Positions 53,896 to 64,000 of a stretch of 64,000 nt of DNA are shown piece after piece. The position numbers and the translations under genes were made by a program. How positions within the stretch are numbered: the stretch's first letter is position 1; each line of letters begins with the position of its first letter. Below the pieces are notes generated by a model that did not search any database, was not told where the DNA came from, and saw only the letters and a list, made by a program, of their open reading frames with translations. This DNA is from Zopfochytrium polystomum (taxonomy: Eukaryota; Chytridiomycota; Chytridiomycetes; Chytridiales; Chytridiaceae): the NCBI GenBank assembly GCA_025765615.1, contig JAIVFJ010000028.1, positions 372,001 to 436,000 on the forward strand, written 5' to 3'.

Positions 53896-54034
53896 TTAAG
53901 CTGTTGCGGCGGCAGCCGCAGTGACAACGACGACCGACACGGTCTTTGCGACCGTAATGGTTACCCTCGTGACGGCCTGCGCGGACGCCGTCGTCGTCAT
54001 GGTGGCCACCTTGGTCGTCGTCGGCGCGGCGGCG

Positions 54035-54072
<38 letters not shown>

Positions 54073-55242
54073 GGAGGAGGAGGACGCAGACGAAGCGGCG
54101 GCTTTGTTTGTCGTCATGGTCGTGTTGATGCTGACCGTCGCCTGCGTGGCGACAGATGCAGAGGTGACTGTCGATGTGACTGTCGAGGTGACGGTTGGCG
54201 ACGCCGACGCCGTTTGCGTTGCCACCGCGGTCGTCGGCACCGCGGCTTTTGGCGACGTTGTCGTCGTGGTTGTAGTCGACGACGACGACGACGGCGACGA
54301 AGACGTCGAGGCACCGGCGCCGCCGCCGCCGCCGGTGGTGGTGGTGGTGGTGGTGGTGGTGCCGGCGGCGGCGCACCCGATGGGCTGCGAGCTGAGCACC
54401 AAGTCGTCCAAAAACACGGTAAAGCTCTGCGGGGTCGCCTGAAAGTTCCACCACCCGATGGCGATCTGGTTCCACTTTGGGAACACCAAGTCCGCGGCCT
54501 GGTTCCCGCCGTGCACCTTTTGCGACACGGTCAGCTGCGGCTGCGGCACGCCGTCCATGGACACGGTGACCGAGTTGTCGGCGGCGTTGACAAAGTACTC
54601 GAAGCACACGTACTTTGCGTTGACGGCGGGCTGCGTGGTCTTCCAGTTCGTCCAGTCGCCCGTCGGCCCGCCGTCGGCGCCGACGCCCCAGAACGTGTTC
54701 TGCCCGACGCCCTGCCCCGGGATGAACTGGCCGCCGACGGGCCGCAGCATGGTGCCGTCGCCGACGCCCGTCAGCTGCACGTTGATCCAGTGCGAAAAGT
54801 CCGGCTGGATCGGGAACGCGTTGACAAACAGGTTCATGCGGCCGTAGAACGAGTTGGACGCCGGCGGCGCGAAGGTCGTCGGCACCAGCAGCGCCTTGCC
54901 GTTGCCCGTCACGTCCAGCCGCAGCGCCTTTTTGCCGTTCGCCGGGTTCGTCGAGTCGATCGACACCATGGCGTTGGTCGTCTGCACGGTCCACAGCGGG
55001 CTGGTGGCGGCGTTGAGCGCCTCAAAGTCCTCGGAGAAGAAGACTTGGGCGGACACAGGCGCGGGGGCGATGAGGACGACGAGGGCGAGGGTTAGGGCGA
55101 GTAACCGTAGGGCGAGGGCGGCGGTGGTGGGGGCCTTCTTGGTGGTGGTGGACTTGGCGTCAAAAAGGGCTAGGCGAGCAGCGCCGGCGGCGCCAGCGGC
55201 GGCGGCTGCCGTCGTGGAGGTGGTTGCTGCGATGACGGCCAT
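53896..55242 (-). CDS. Cip1-like secreted protein (polysaccharide-degradation associated)
   Basis: 448 aa, one exon. An N-terminal hydrophobic segment (LRLLALTLALVVLIAPAPVSA, residues about 45-64) is a signal peptide or anchor after a 44-residue basic/Ala leader. Residues about 68-285 align by eye with Trichoderma Cip1: EDFEAL near the start, SIDSTNPANGKKALRLDV, then VCFEYFVN...VSMDGVPQPQLTV, and IGWWNF...VFLDDLVLSSQPIGC at the end. Cip1 is co-expressed with cellulases and resembles glucuronan/alginate lyases in fold; its activity is debated. The rest is a Thr/Ser/Ala/Val-rich tail with poly-Thr runs, likely O-glycosylated, ending in a weakly hydrophobic stretch that might be a GPI signal. 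Confidence 0.75.
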
Positions 55243-55502
55243 GGCGTGGAAAGAAGTCTCCCTCCTCTTTTTTATTTTATTTTATTTTATTTTTATCTTT
55301 TTTTTTTTTTTTTTTTGTAGACAATGAGACGGAGGAGACAAGCCAGATATCCTCATGCGGCCAGCCAGCATCAAGACAAAGCGCGCCTTTTTGCGTTGGT
55401 TGTTGGAAAATTCTTGCGGTTGGGCCGCTTGTCTTTGCCGCCAGCGAGGTTTTGATTGGCACACGGCCAGCAATAAATAGGCAGAAGTTGATCAAACGAA
55501 AG

Positions 55503-55534
<32 letters not shown>

Positions 55535-55910
55535 AAAAAAATAAAAAACCGTCTTTGTCAAAGCAGACATGAACGCATAACATCCGCACCATGTCCACGC
55601 TCCTTGCCGTCGTCCATCCCCCCAATCATTGATCTCGGACCTGGAAGGGGGAAGGAAGCAAGAGAGCAACGGTGGTGGGTTGTTCAAGTCGAAAAAAAAA
55701 CGCGGGAAGGAGAAGAGGAGTGGGCTTGTCGGGGGGGGAAGTGGGTAGGACGACGACTTTTATTGGCGCCTGGCACGGTGCTCGGGCTTTGTCCCCAAAA
55801 ATTCCCAACCCAACAGTGAGATTTCACCCGTTAAGTGACTGAAACTAACTTGGTTATTAATACATCGCTGCCGAAAACAAGACAACAACCATAAAACTGC
55901 GTCGCATCGA

Positions 55911-55947
<37 letters not shown>

Positions 55948-55975
55948 ATCTCATCCCCATCCCCTCCCCACAACA
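55243..55975. other. Spacer with homopolymer runs
   Basis: 733 bp containing TTTTA repeats (55269-55290), T-run (55297-55316) and A-runs (55503-55532, 55912-55944). It holds the Cip1-like gene promoter and the 3' UTR of the stress protein gene. No gene is seen. Confidence 0.5.
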
Positions 55976-56827
55976 TCAAGCGCCCACCCCCACCCCCAAA
56001 TCAAACACATCCTCCAAGCTCTCGACGCGCAGCAACCTCGCCGTCCCGCAATGCTTCCCCAAGTACCGCGACACGGAGCCCCGCAGCACCTCGATGGCGC
56101 CCAGCCCCTTCTTCTCGCCCTTCCTCCGCCTCCCGACCACCACAAAATCCGCCTTCTCCGCCGCCGCGACCGCCGCGATCCGCTCGCCGACCTGCCCCGC
56201 GAGCCCCACGGTTTCGATCCGGCTGAACGACGGGTCCACCATGCCGCGGAAGGACGCGAGGAGCCGGTGCTGGTGCGCGCGCTCGGGCGACACGTCGTAC
56301 GGCTCGTACACGTTCGGTTTGAACACGACGTTCACAACAAAGACCCGGTCGACGCCCGGCCGGACGAGGTGCGCGAAGGACCAGAGGAAGGCCGTTTTGG
56401 AGTGGTCTGGAGGGATTGAGGCGGTTTGATCAGTCAGACGTTGGCGGGGGGTTTCCTTTCCTTAGGGACGGAACGCACCTTGCGCGTCCACCGCAATCAC
56501 AACGACCCTCGGCGGGCCGACCAACGACGGCGTCGTCGCCGACGCCGAAGACGACGACGACGACGCCGACGCCACAGCCGACGCCGAAGCCGACGCCGAC
56601 GCTGCAGCGCCTTTGCGATCGCCGACGGCGTCGCGGTCGTGGTCGTCCTCGTCGACGAACACGTCGCGGAACCGCGGCGGCGGCGGCTTCTGCTGCGTCT
56701 CGTCGTCGTCGACCGCGTTGGCGTCGACTTCGGATAAGGGCGGCGGCGGCCCGCGCGGGTCGTTCTGGTGGGAGAAGAAGGGGGCCGACGACGGAGACGA
56801 CGACGACGAAGGGGATTTCGGTGACAT
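55976..56827 (-). CDS. Universal stress protein (UspA) family protein
   Basis: Two exons (56479..56827, 55976..56406) give 259 aa. A disordered acidic/Ser/Ala leader of about 105 residues precedes the UspA fold: VVVIAVDAQDHSKTAF at the first strand across the junction, WSFAHLVRPGVDRVFVVNVVF, then ADFVVVGRRRKGEKKGLGAIEVLRGSVSRYL (given here in two pieces of the ATP-binding G-x2-G-x9-GS type region) and a final strand TARLLRVE. The usual G-x-x-G spacing is altered by a basic insertion. Family members bind ATP or act as stress-responsive chaperone-like regulators. Confidence 0.85.
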
Positions 56828-57066
56828 TGTTTGTTGGTTGTTTCTTTTTGGCGGAGGCTAACGCTGAATGGAGAGGGAGGGCGATGGCGATGGCGATGGC
56901 GATGGCGATGGCGACGGCGCAGTTGCGGGGCGGTGACAGCGAGAGGCCGGAAACGGGACACGACTTTCTTTACCGTATATAGTCCTGCTGCGGGACAAGG
57001 AAAAAACCCAGTCAAAAGGAAGGGCAAGCTGGGGCGGGACTCTCGCTCTCTCTCTCTCTCCCTCTG

Positions 57067-57128
<62 letters not shown>

Positions 57129-57185
57129 CCTCTGCCTCTCGATCTCAAACTGGGGGAGTGTCTGTCTCGGTCTTGGCGCCCAGTT

Positions 57186-57220
<35 letters not shown>

Positions 57221-57472
57221 GACAAAGAAAAGAAAAAAAAAAGTGGAACGAACCCACAACACAACAAAGCTGCTGGGTCCGAGCAAGGTGTTGTTCCATA
57301 TCGTTGCTGGCTGCGCAATGGACTACTACGTCCGGAACGTGTCGGTCCAGGGCGGGGCTTCCAGAGCGTCGGCCGCCGCTGAAAAACCTCACAGTTTATA
57401 ATACAAATGCGGGCATTTTTCCTTTCAGTATCTCCTTCCAATCCACCCGCGCGGAGTTCCCTTTTTTTTTCT
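56828..57472. other. Spacer with GGCGAT and CT repeats
   Basis: 645 bp with a (GATGGC)n hexamer tract (56880-56915), CT repeats (57045-57125) and an A-run (57187-57217). Promoter of the stress protein gene. No gene seen. Confidence 0.5.
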
Positions 57473-59638
57473 TCAAGAGACAATCCCCTCCAGCCCTTGG
57501 TCCACCCGCAGCCGGCACCTTAGGGAAAAAAAAAATAATAAATAATGGGTTTTCGAGTTTGGATGGATGAGAAAACAAAGCGGCACTACAAAAAACAGGG
57601 GAAATAAAAAAAAGAAAAAAAAAAGTGCATGCGACGACTCACACTGGACACACGGTCGACGACTTTAACCACGTCTTCAAGCACTGGAGGGGCGAAGGGC
57701 GGGGGAGCGTTTTTAGCGAACTACGACTAATGACGGGCGCAAAACTCACCTCGGCGTGAAACCAATGCAAACACACGCCGCCCATCATCTCGTCGCCGGC
57801 CTCCACCTCGCCCAAACAAATCGCGCACGCCGCCTCCCCTTGCTCCTCGCCTCCTTCTTCCTTGCCGCCACCACCGCCAACAACGACGGCCCGCCGCGTC
57901 GGCAGCAGCCGCACCACGCGCTCCGGCAGGCCCGGCGGCGCCGCGGGCCCGATGCGCTCGCCCAGCGACAGCAGCGCCTCGTACGACATGCCGTCCACGT
58001 CCACGTCGTGCGGGTGGATAGGGGCACGCTGGCCCCTGCGGCCGCCGCCACGGCCGCGGCGACCGTGGTCGTGGTAGTAGAGCCTGCCGCCGCCGCCGCC
58101 GCCGCCGCCGCCGTCATGGCCGTCGTCGTCGTCGTAGGCGGCGTAGGCGCCCTGTCGCGGGTGTTCCCCGGCCCATGAGCGCCCGCGCCCGCGCCCGCGC
58201 GCCCGCGCGGGTACCCTTCCATCGCCGCCGGGCAGCAGCTGCGAGACCAGCAGCGCGTCGAGCAGCGCCGCGTCGTCGTCGTCGTCGCCGTCGTCGACGA
58301 ACGGATTGCGGTTGGGGTGGTGGGTGTTCCCCCCGCCGACGCCGCCTTCGTCCGTGAGCCGGTACGACCGCCCGAGGAACGACGACGACGACGACGAAGA
58401 CGACGAGGACGACGCGGCGGCCGCGCGGGGCCGCAGGCGCGTGTCGACGACCGCCGGCCGCCCCGTCGCGCCGCTGCTGCTGCCACCCGCCGCCGCCCGC
58501 GTTTTGGGCGGCCCGGCCGCGCGTCAGGGGTGGCGACCATTGCGTCGTCGTCGTCGTCGTCGTCGTCGGTGGTGGTCTCCGGCCGCTGGCGCGAGCCGCC
58601 GCGCGCTCCGCGGCGAGGATCGCCGACAGCGTCTGCGCGTTGCGGGCCTGTGTCACAAACGCACACGCACACACGCGCGCGCCCAACACACACAAACGGT
58701 GAGCACAGGGTCAACCAAACACCACCCAAAAAAAACAGACACAACAAAAAAAAGAGGAGAAAAAAGAAAAAAACTAGAAACATTACATCGTCTGGCGACT
58801 GCAGGCACCCGTACTCCTCCGACTGCAGCAGCCGCGCAATGTACTCGTCGTCGGCCGTCGACGACGGCGTCCCCGCCAGCCGCGGCGTGCCTCCAAGGCT
58901 GCCGCCGCGGGCCGCCCGCGGCGTTGTCATGGCACGGCTCGCCGTCGCCGTCGAAGGCGGCGCGAATGCTGCGCCGCCGCCGCCGCCGCCGTCCGAGTCC
59001 GACCCGTCAATGTCGACAAGGACGGGGGCGGCGGTGGTGGCGGCCGCGCCCGCGGCGGGGACAGGTCGGGTGGTGGTGGGTGGAAATGCGTGCGGTGGGC
59101 GAGCGGTCCGATGCGGAGGATGAGGAGGATGGGCAGGCGGCGGCGACGGCGGGGATGTGCGCGCGCGCTTGCCCTTGCGCTCGGCCATTGCGGCGCCGTC
59201 GCTGGTGTCGTTGGCGTCGATGGAGTTGGCGTTGGCGTTGTAGTGGTGGTGGTGGTGGTGGTGGTAGTAGTCGTGGTCGCCGTTGTTGTTGTCGTCGTTC
59301 TCGGCGTCGTCGTCGTCGTCAACGACAACTGGGGTAACAGCGCTTGTTGTCGACGTCGTCGTCGTCGACTGCGATGACGACGGGCAGTAGTACTCCCTTC
59401 GCGCCCGCTTGCCGCCGCTGACGACGCCGCTACTACTGTTGCCGCCGAGGGCGTGGTGGTGAGGGAACAGAGGGAGGTGGGTGGTGGGCAGGTGGTGGTG
59501 GTGGTGGTGGTGGTGGTGGTGGTCGGAGCGATCGGACTTTGCATCGGCAGCAGTCGAAGCAGAATCAGAAGCAGATCCAGAAGCTCCGCCGCCGCCGTCG
59601 ATGCCGCCGTTGCCGATGCCACCAAAGATGCCTGACAT
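57473..59638 (-). CDS. RING-H2 finger protein (putative E3 ubiquitin ligase)
   Basis: Five exons (58787..59638, 58538..58647, 57750..58479, 57643..57683, 57473..57518) give about 592 aa. Exon 1 is a low-complexity chain with a run of ten His, acidic and Thr runs, and ends in EYIARLLQSEEYGCLQSPDD. Exon 2 starts ARNAQTLSAILAAE. Exon 3 has an Asp-rich stretch, then SYEALLSLGERIG, and the RING start CAICLGEVEAGDEM...CLHWFHAE. Exon 4 adds CLKTWLKSSTVCPV and exon 5 supplies the eighth ligand (VCRLRVDQ) 15 codons before the stop. The C-x2-C...C-x-H-x2-H-x2-C...C-x2-C pattern is RING-H2. The SYEALL segment before it is typical of BIG BROTHER/RNF-type ligases. The 58-nt intron 58480..58537 (GTCGCC donor) is the weakest call. 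Confidence 0.78.
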
Positions 59639-59857
59639 GTCTGATTCTTTCCTTTTCTTATTTTTTTATTTATTTTTTTATTCCTTTTTTTTTTCCCTTT
59701 TTTCTTTTTTCGTCTTCCCAACCAACAAGTGCTTGCCACCCAAATGAAGAAGGACCAAGTTATAGAACGCGGCTCCTACCAATACTACTACTGCTCCTCG
59801 CTACTACTGCCTGCCTGCCTGCTGCTACTGCTGCTGCTGCCCACCACCACCGCGTCT

Positions 59858-59911
<54 letters not shown>

Positions 59912-60825
59912 GAGGCAGCGAGACAGATATGACGAACTCGAAGAACAAGATGAAACAACACGAAAACATGCAGTACAGAAAAAAAAACAAAAAAAAAACC
60001 GAAGAGGATCCAGCCTCTTACTCCCCCTCCCCTCCCCCACCCCCTCCCATCCCTTTGCCCTGGTGGGGTAAACGCGCTTGTAACAAACACAAATATCTAA
60101 AGGTAAAAAAAAAAAAAAAGCAAACTTGGAGGCCCCGAGTCGGCGCCAGGGGGCAGGGTTTTGGGAGCGGGACAAACTGAAACAAGAGAAAAAAAATGAA
60201 AGAGAAGGGAAGAGTGATAAGGTGTGCATAGGGGGTTGCGAACCCCCGGTCAAGTCGGTCAGTCAGTCAGTGCATGGGTTAGGGGGGGGGGGGAAGAGAG
60301 TCGTAAGGCAAACGTACGACACACACAACACGTGCAGAAGTTAGTGAGAGTGAGCCAGAGAGAAAGGAGCAAAAAGAAGAAAAGGCAGACGAGGGCAGAC
60401 ACGACAAACTAGAGCCGTTTCAAGAGAGAGACGAAAAAAAAAAAAATGGGGCAAACACGAGAGCCACAGAGCCCGGTTAGCCGCGGGATTCGTAAGACAG
60501 GGACAGAAGCAGAACAAGGCTTACAAACAAAAAAAAAGTGCAAGAGATGTGGGGGTCGGGGGTAATAACATGACGCTGGGTCCCCATGATTCAGAGAGAG
60601 AAAAGGTCCGTTTCAGAATTGGTAATATAAAAAAAAAAAAAACTAACATGGAGAACAGCGCGAAACCAGCAAGAAATACGATCACTGATCGTTTCTCGCA
60701 TCCCTGCTCATCCCCTCAAGCATAAAGGGGGATAACAAACTAGACACCGTCATCACTTCAACAAACCAACAAACCGGAAACAAAGGATTGATTTCTTGCT
60801 TCTTTCTTTTTTTTTTAAAGTGGCA
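59639..60825. other. Spacer between RING and TPR-PH genes
   Basis: About 1.19 kb with T-rich sequence (59650-59700), a GA tract (59859-59914) and scattered A-runs. It includes the RING gene promoter and the 3' UTR of the next gene. No gene supported. Confidence 0.5.
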
Positions 60826-63800
60826 CTACACATAGGTCGCCGGATAGTACCCGACCGGCATTCCCGCAACGCCCGCTAGAAACTCGCTGTTGCTGCTGCT
60901 CGCGGCGGCGGGCATCGTCACGATCGGCGTCAGCGTCGGGTACATCTTGTCCTCGCCCCGCGCCCCCTTGACCAAACAGCTGATCCAGTGCAGCGCCAGC
61001 CGCTCGCTGCCCGCCGCGATCCACAGCTCGCGCGGCACGCGCCCGCCGTCCCACGTCAGCGGCGCAGCAGCGGAAGCATTCGAAGCCGCAGTCGAAGCGG
61101 CGTTGGCCCACCCGGACCGCGTCAGCGTCGAGTTCGGCCGCATCTCCGCCCTACCCGCGGACACCGATGTTGGCGCGTCCAGCACCCGCAGCCGGAACCG
61201 GTACCGCGCGTCGCCGCCGCCGCCGCCACCGCCGCCGAGCGCCGGCGACAGCTTGTCCGCGGCGTCCGCGAGGATCCGCCGCGCCGCCGCCGTCACCGCC
61301 GAGGACCCCGCCGCCGCCTTGCCGCGCTCCCACCGGTCGCGCCACCCGGCCTGCTGCTGCTGAGGCTGCGCCTGCTGCTGTTGCACATTCGGCGCGGCGA
61401 CGGCGGCGGAAGCGGGGGCAACGGCCGGATTCGCGGCGCCAGCGGGAAGCTGCGGCGGCGTTGTCGCGTCGTCAAAGGGGCAGACTTCGACGAGCGGTGC
61501 GGCCGCGGCTGAGTCGCGAAGCGGAAGGGCGAGGTCGGGCGTGAGGTACGTCTTGTCCTTGTAAATCTTGAGCGCGGAGCGGGTGAGCACGCACCAGCGC
61601 GCGACCCACGGGTGCGAGGAGGAGGAGGAGGATGAGGAGGAGGAGGAAGAGGAGGAGGAGGAGGCGGCTGTGGAGGCGGGCGCGAGGCGCACGTGGAGGG
61701 TTGAGGAAAGGATCGGCGCTTCGGCCGAGTCGTATTCGTCGTCGGTGTCGGGCGGGGTGCGGGCGAGCGCGGAGTGGGCTGTTGGAGGGCTTTGCTGGGG
61801 GTTGTGCTGGGCCGCAGCCGGCGCGGGGTTGGGTCGGTCGAGGGACGATGGTGCGGTGGTGGTGGTGAGTTCGGGCGGGTTGTTCGGGTACCCGTCGTCT
61901 CCGTTGATAGCCCCGCCATCCACATCTTCCACCGCCTCCGCCTCGCCGCGGAAAACGTCTTGCTCCACCTCCTGCAGCTCTTCTTCTTCTTCCGCTACTT
62001 CGTCCAAGCCAGCGCCAACTATAGTCAATGCGCCGCGGTCGTCGCCCGCAATAAATGAAAAGTAGTGACTGTTCCTCGCCGCATCGGCTGCAATGCTCGC
62101 CGAGCCGTTCGCCATCTTCTTTCTCGCCTCCATCGCGCTGTACCCGCTGCCCTGGCTCCTGCGGAGCAAGCTGGGCCGCGTGGCCGATGACGACCCCGAC
62201 TTTCGTGGCAGAGAGTCCTTGGTAAGAAGGTTGGTAGCAACGGCAGGGGAAAGTGAGGTGCGGCGCGGGGCGACGACACCGGAGCCGGCGCGGAGGAGCG
62301 AGAGGGTGGAGACGAGGGCGGGATTGAGGGTCCTCGAGGTCATGTAGCTCGGCTGCAACGGTTCCACAACGTGTTCGTCCTTCGGGGGCGGGGTCGGCGG
62401 GTCCATGAGCGTGGACGACTGCGAGACCATGCTCGTGTGAAAACTGCCACTTGCGCCACTCCCAGAGTCTGGGCTACGGACATCCAAGGCACTGTTGACA
62501 ATCTCCGCGTCCGGTTGGATATGCCCCTCACGTACCTCCGTCGAGGTCGCCGCGACGGCGCTTGCACGGTCGCTGCTCCCTGCTGGCGACACGTTCCACT
62601 GCGGGCTGAGCGTGATGGGGTCAAGAGCAAGGTCAAGCGCGGGCAGTCGCAGTTGCTGCTCAGGGTCGATGGCATCGCCGGACGGCCGCCTGCCACCAAT
62701 CCTGTCAAAGGTCATTGCCGGCTCGCCCCAGGAGCCCTCCGCATCCTGCAATACGACTGTGATGTCGCGGCCGAGTGTGCCTCCTCGGCCTTGCGCCAGA
62801 GGTTCAACAAGGTTCCCCCCAGTGCGACCGCCGATTGATGCAACCGTCGCACGTGTGATGGTTCCGTCGTCATAGGATGTGTCGCCCAAATCCCATGCAC
62901 CACCACCACCACCATTCTCCGCAGCCGAGTGGTACACATCCGCTAGAATCGGATCGGATCCAACTGTCTCTTTCGGTGGTACATCCGGAGCATACCCAGC
63001 AAGAGCCCCGTCGAGGATGCCAGGCGGCGGAAACAGTCCGTCCATGGGCGATATGGTGAACGTGCCGACGTCGTCGAAGCCTTCGCGCATGATTTGCGCA
63101 AAGCAGTCTCTGTGAACGGAAGTGGCAGCGAGAGCGAAAGCGTCCGAAACGATTTCTGCGGCGAGCTCGATCTCGTCGAGGTGCCATGCACACCAAGCTT
63201 TGTTGACGATGACCTCGAAGGCGTGGATGGTGTACGAGAGGCCGTGGCGGTCGAACGGGATGGAGGGAATAGACGGCACCATGAACTGGTCGGGAGGACG
63301 AAAACAAAAAGATCCATGAGATTTGAGGTGGGGCGGGAGCGTTGCCCTTTGTTGCGTTACCTCCTGCATCTTTTGGAACTGGTCAAAAGCCTTTTCAAAC
63401 TCTCCGCATCGTGCGAGGCAGACCGCTTTGACCCATCTTGCCATCATGTTGAGGTCGCCGTCGCCCGTGAAGCAGTACGGGATGCGCTCGTCAATAACTT
63501 CGACGGCATCGCGGTCGTGCCCGGGGATCTGAGAGAGGACGATGGCAATGTTGAGGGCGACCAGCGCGTTTTGCGAGCGATCCTTTATTTGCTGTTTCGA
63601 TGATTGTGGGGCAGGAATTTGCGCGCAGCCGACATCAGTGAAGGTAATGGTAAAAGTTAGTTGGCGCACGTACGCTGAGGCACTCGAGGGCGAGCAGAAA
63701 GTTTGCGGCGGCGTGGTGGGCCAGGGCGTCCCTCCAAAAGGTCCAGTCCCACACGGCCATCGGCGGGCCCTTTGAGGGCGGAGGCGGGGGAGGCAGCGGC

Positions 63801-63862
63801 AGCAGGCGTCCCGTCGTGGATGACGTCGTCGAGGGGCCAGGCCAGGCTGCAGGTGGGGCCAT
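60826..63862 (-). CDS. TPR (p67phox/NoxR-like) and PH domain protein
   Basis: Three exons (63674..63862, 63361..63591, 60826..63285) give 959 aa in phase. The N-terminus (residues about 35-235) is helical and resembles the TPR region of p67phox/NoxR: WDWTFWRDALAHH..., NALVALNIAIVLSQIPGHDRD, MARWVKAVCLARCGEFEKAF, and GLSYTIHAFEVIVNKAWCAWHL. A long disordered linker follows, with acidic and poly-Ser runs. Near the C-terminus a PH-like domain is split by insertions: ILSSTLHVRLAP...HPWVARWCVLTRSALKIYKD, RYRFRLRVLD, and PRELWIAAGSERLALHWISCL. The family match of the TPR part is by eye; the link to NADPH oxidase regulation is inference. ATG chosen at the first Met of the exon; a Pro-rich stretch follows. 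Confidence 0.72.
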
Positions 63863-64000
63863 GACTGATGACTGATGACCGATATGGATGATTGTGTAGT
63901 AGGTATGCAAGGCGAGAGGACGGGGGGGGGGGGGAGGGGCAAGTGCGAGTGCGCTGCTACGGCGGCCAGCACCGTGAGGAGGCGAGGAAGAGGGATGGGT
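63863..64000. other. Upstream edge of TPR-PH gene
   Basis: 138 bp to the window end, containing a G-run (63923-63933). Presumably promoter or 5' UTR. Nothing else seen. Confidence 0.4.

Noticed and set aside
53726..54994. 422-codon minus frame in the Cip1-like gene
   Set aside because: Asp/Arg/His-rich shadow frame of the Cip1-like coding exon without a start context or domain.
57601..57643. Stop of the RING gene at the TGA following CPV
   Set aside because: That would remove the last zinc ligand; a GTGAGT donor and the acceptor at 57519 restore CPVC in phase.

Overview
The window reads as nuclear DNA of a fungus, most likely a zoosporic (flagellated, chytrid-like) one. Genes are GC-rich, carry many short introns (about 48-200 nt) with ordinary GT-AG ends, and sit among homopolymer runs, GA/CT and CA microsatellites and retroelement remnants. 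A prenyl-binding PDE6D homologue (typically a cilium/flagellum-associated family), a Cip1-like cellulolysis-type secreted protein, a Mak-type signalling protein and an NAB2 mRNA-binding protein together fit an early-diverging fungus; the species cannot be fixed from sequence alone.

Layout. 0-9 kb: the 3' part of a disordered Ser/Ala-rich protein, adenylate kinase 6 (FAP7), a NAB2/ZC3H14-type CCCH zinc-finger protein, and ribosomal protein S12. 9-21 kb: an AT-richer, gene-poor island holding a piggyBac-like element, one copy of a dispersed repeat, an apparently intact Ty3/gypsy chromovirus (12017-17321) with identical LTRs, and copia-type LTR remnants. 21-40 kb: a signalling block, mostly on the minus strand: a PKA catalytic subunit with a ~925-residue N-terminal extension, the divergent mitochondrial pair COA4/OXLD1, a PDE6D homologue, and a 15-exon gene encoding about 2473 residues in which a Mak-type kinase-ATPase-GAF chassis ends in a class I cyclic-nucleotide phosphodiesterase instead of a histidine kinase. 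41-64 kb: a disordered protein, a WD40 fragment, a wax-synthase-type MBOAT enzyme, a secreted pepsin-like protease, a Cip1-like secreted protein, a universal stress protein, a RING-H2 protein and a TPR plus PH domain protein.

How parts may work together. Within 18 kb lie the cAMP effector (PKA-C), a predicted cAMP/cGMP hydrolase with sensor domains, and a PDE-delta solubilising factor, so the locus looks like a linked cyclic-nucleotide module. This is inference from position and domains. The retrotransposon shows a complete set of readable control signals: heat-shock-element arrays in U3, a TATA box, a self-priming 11-nt primer site, a CCCAAAC slip site with a predicted pseudoknot, and a polypurine tract overlapping the pol stop. 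Exon joins were worked out by eye from splice consensus, phase and family alignment; for the large fusion gene every one of the 14 junctions keeps phase.
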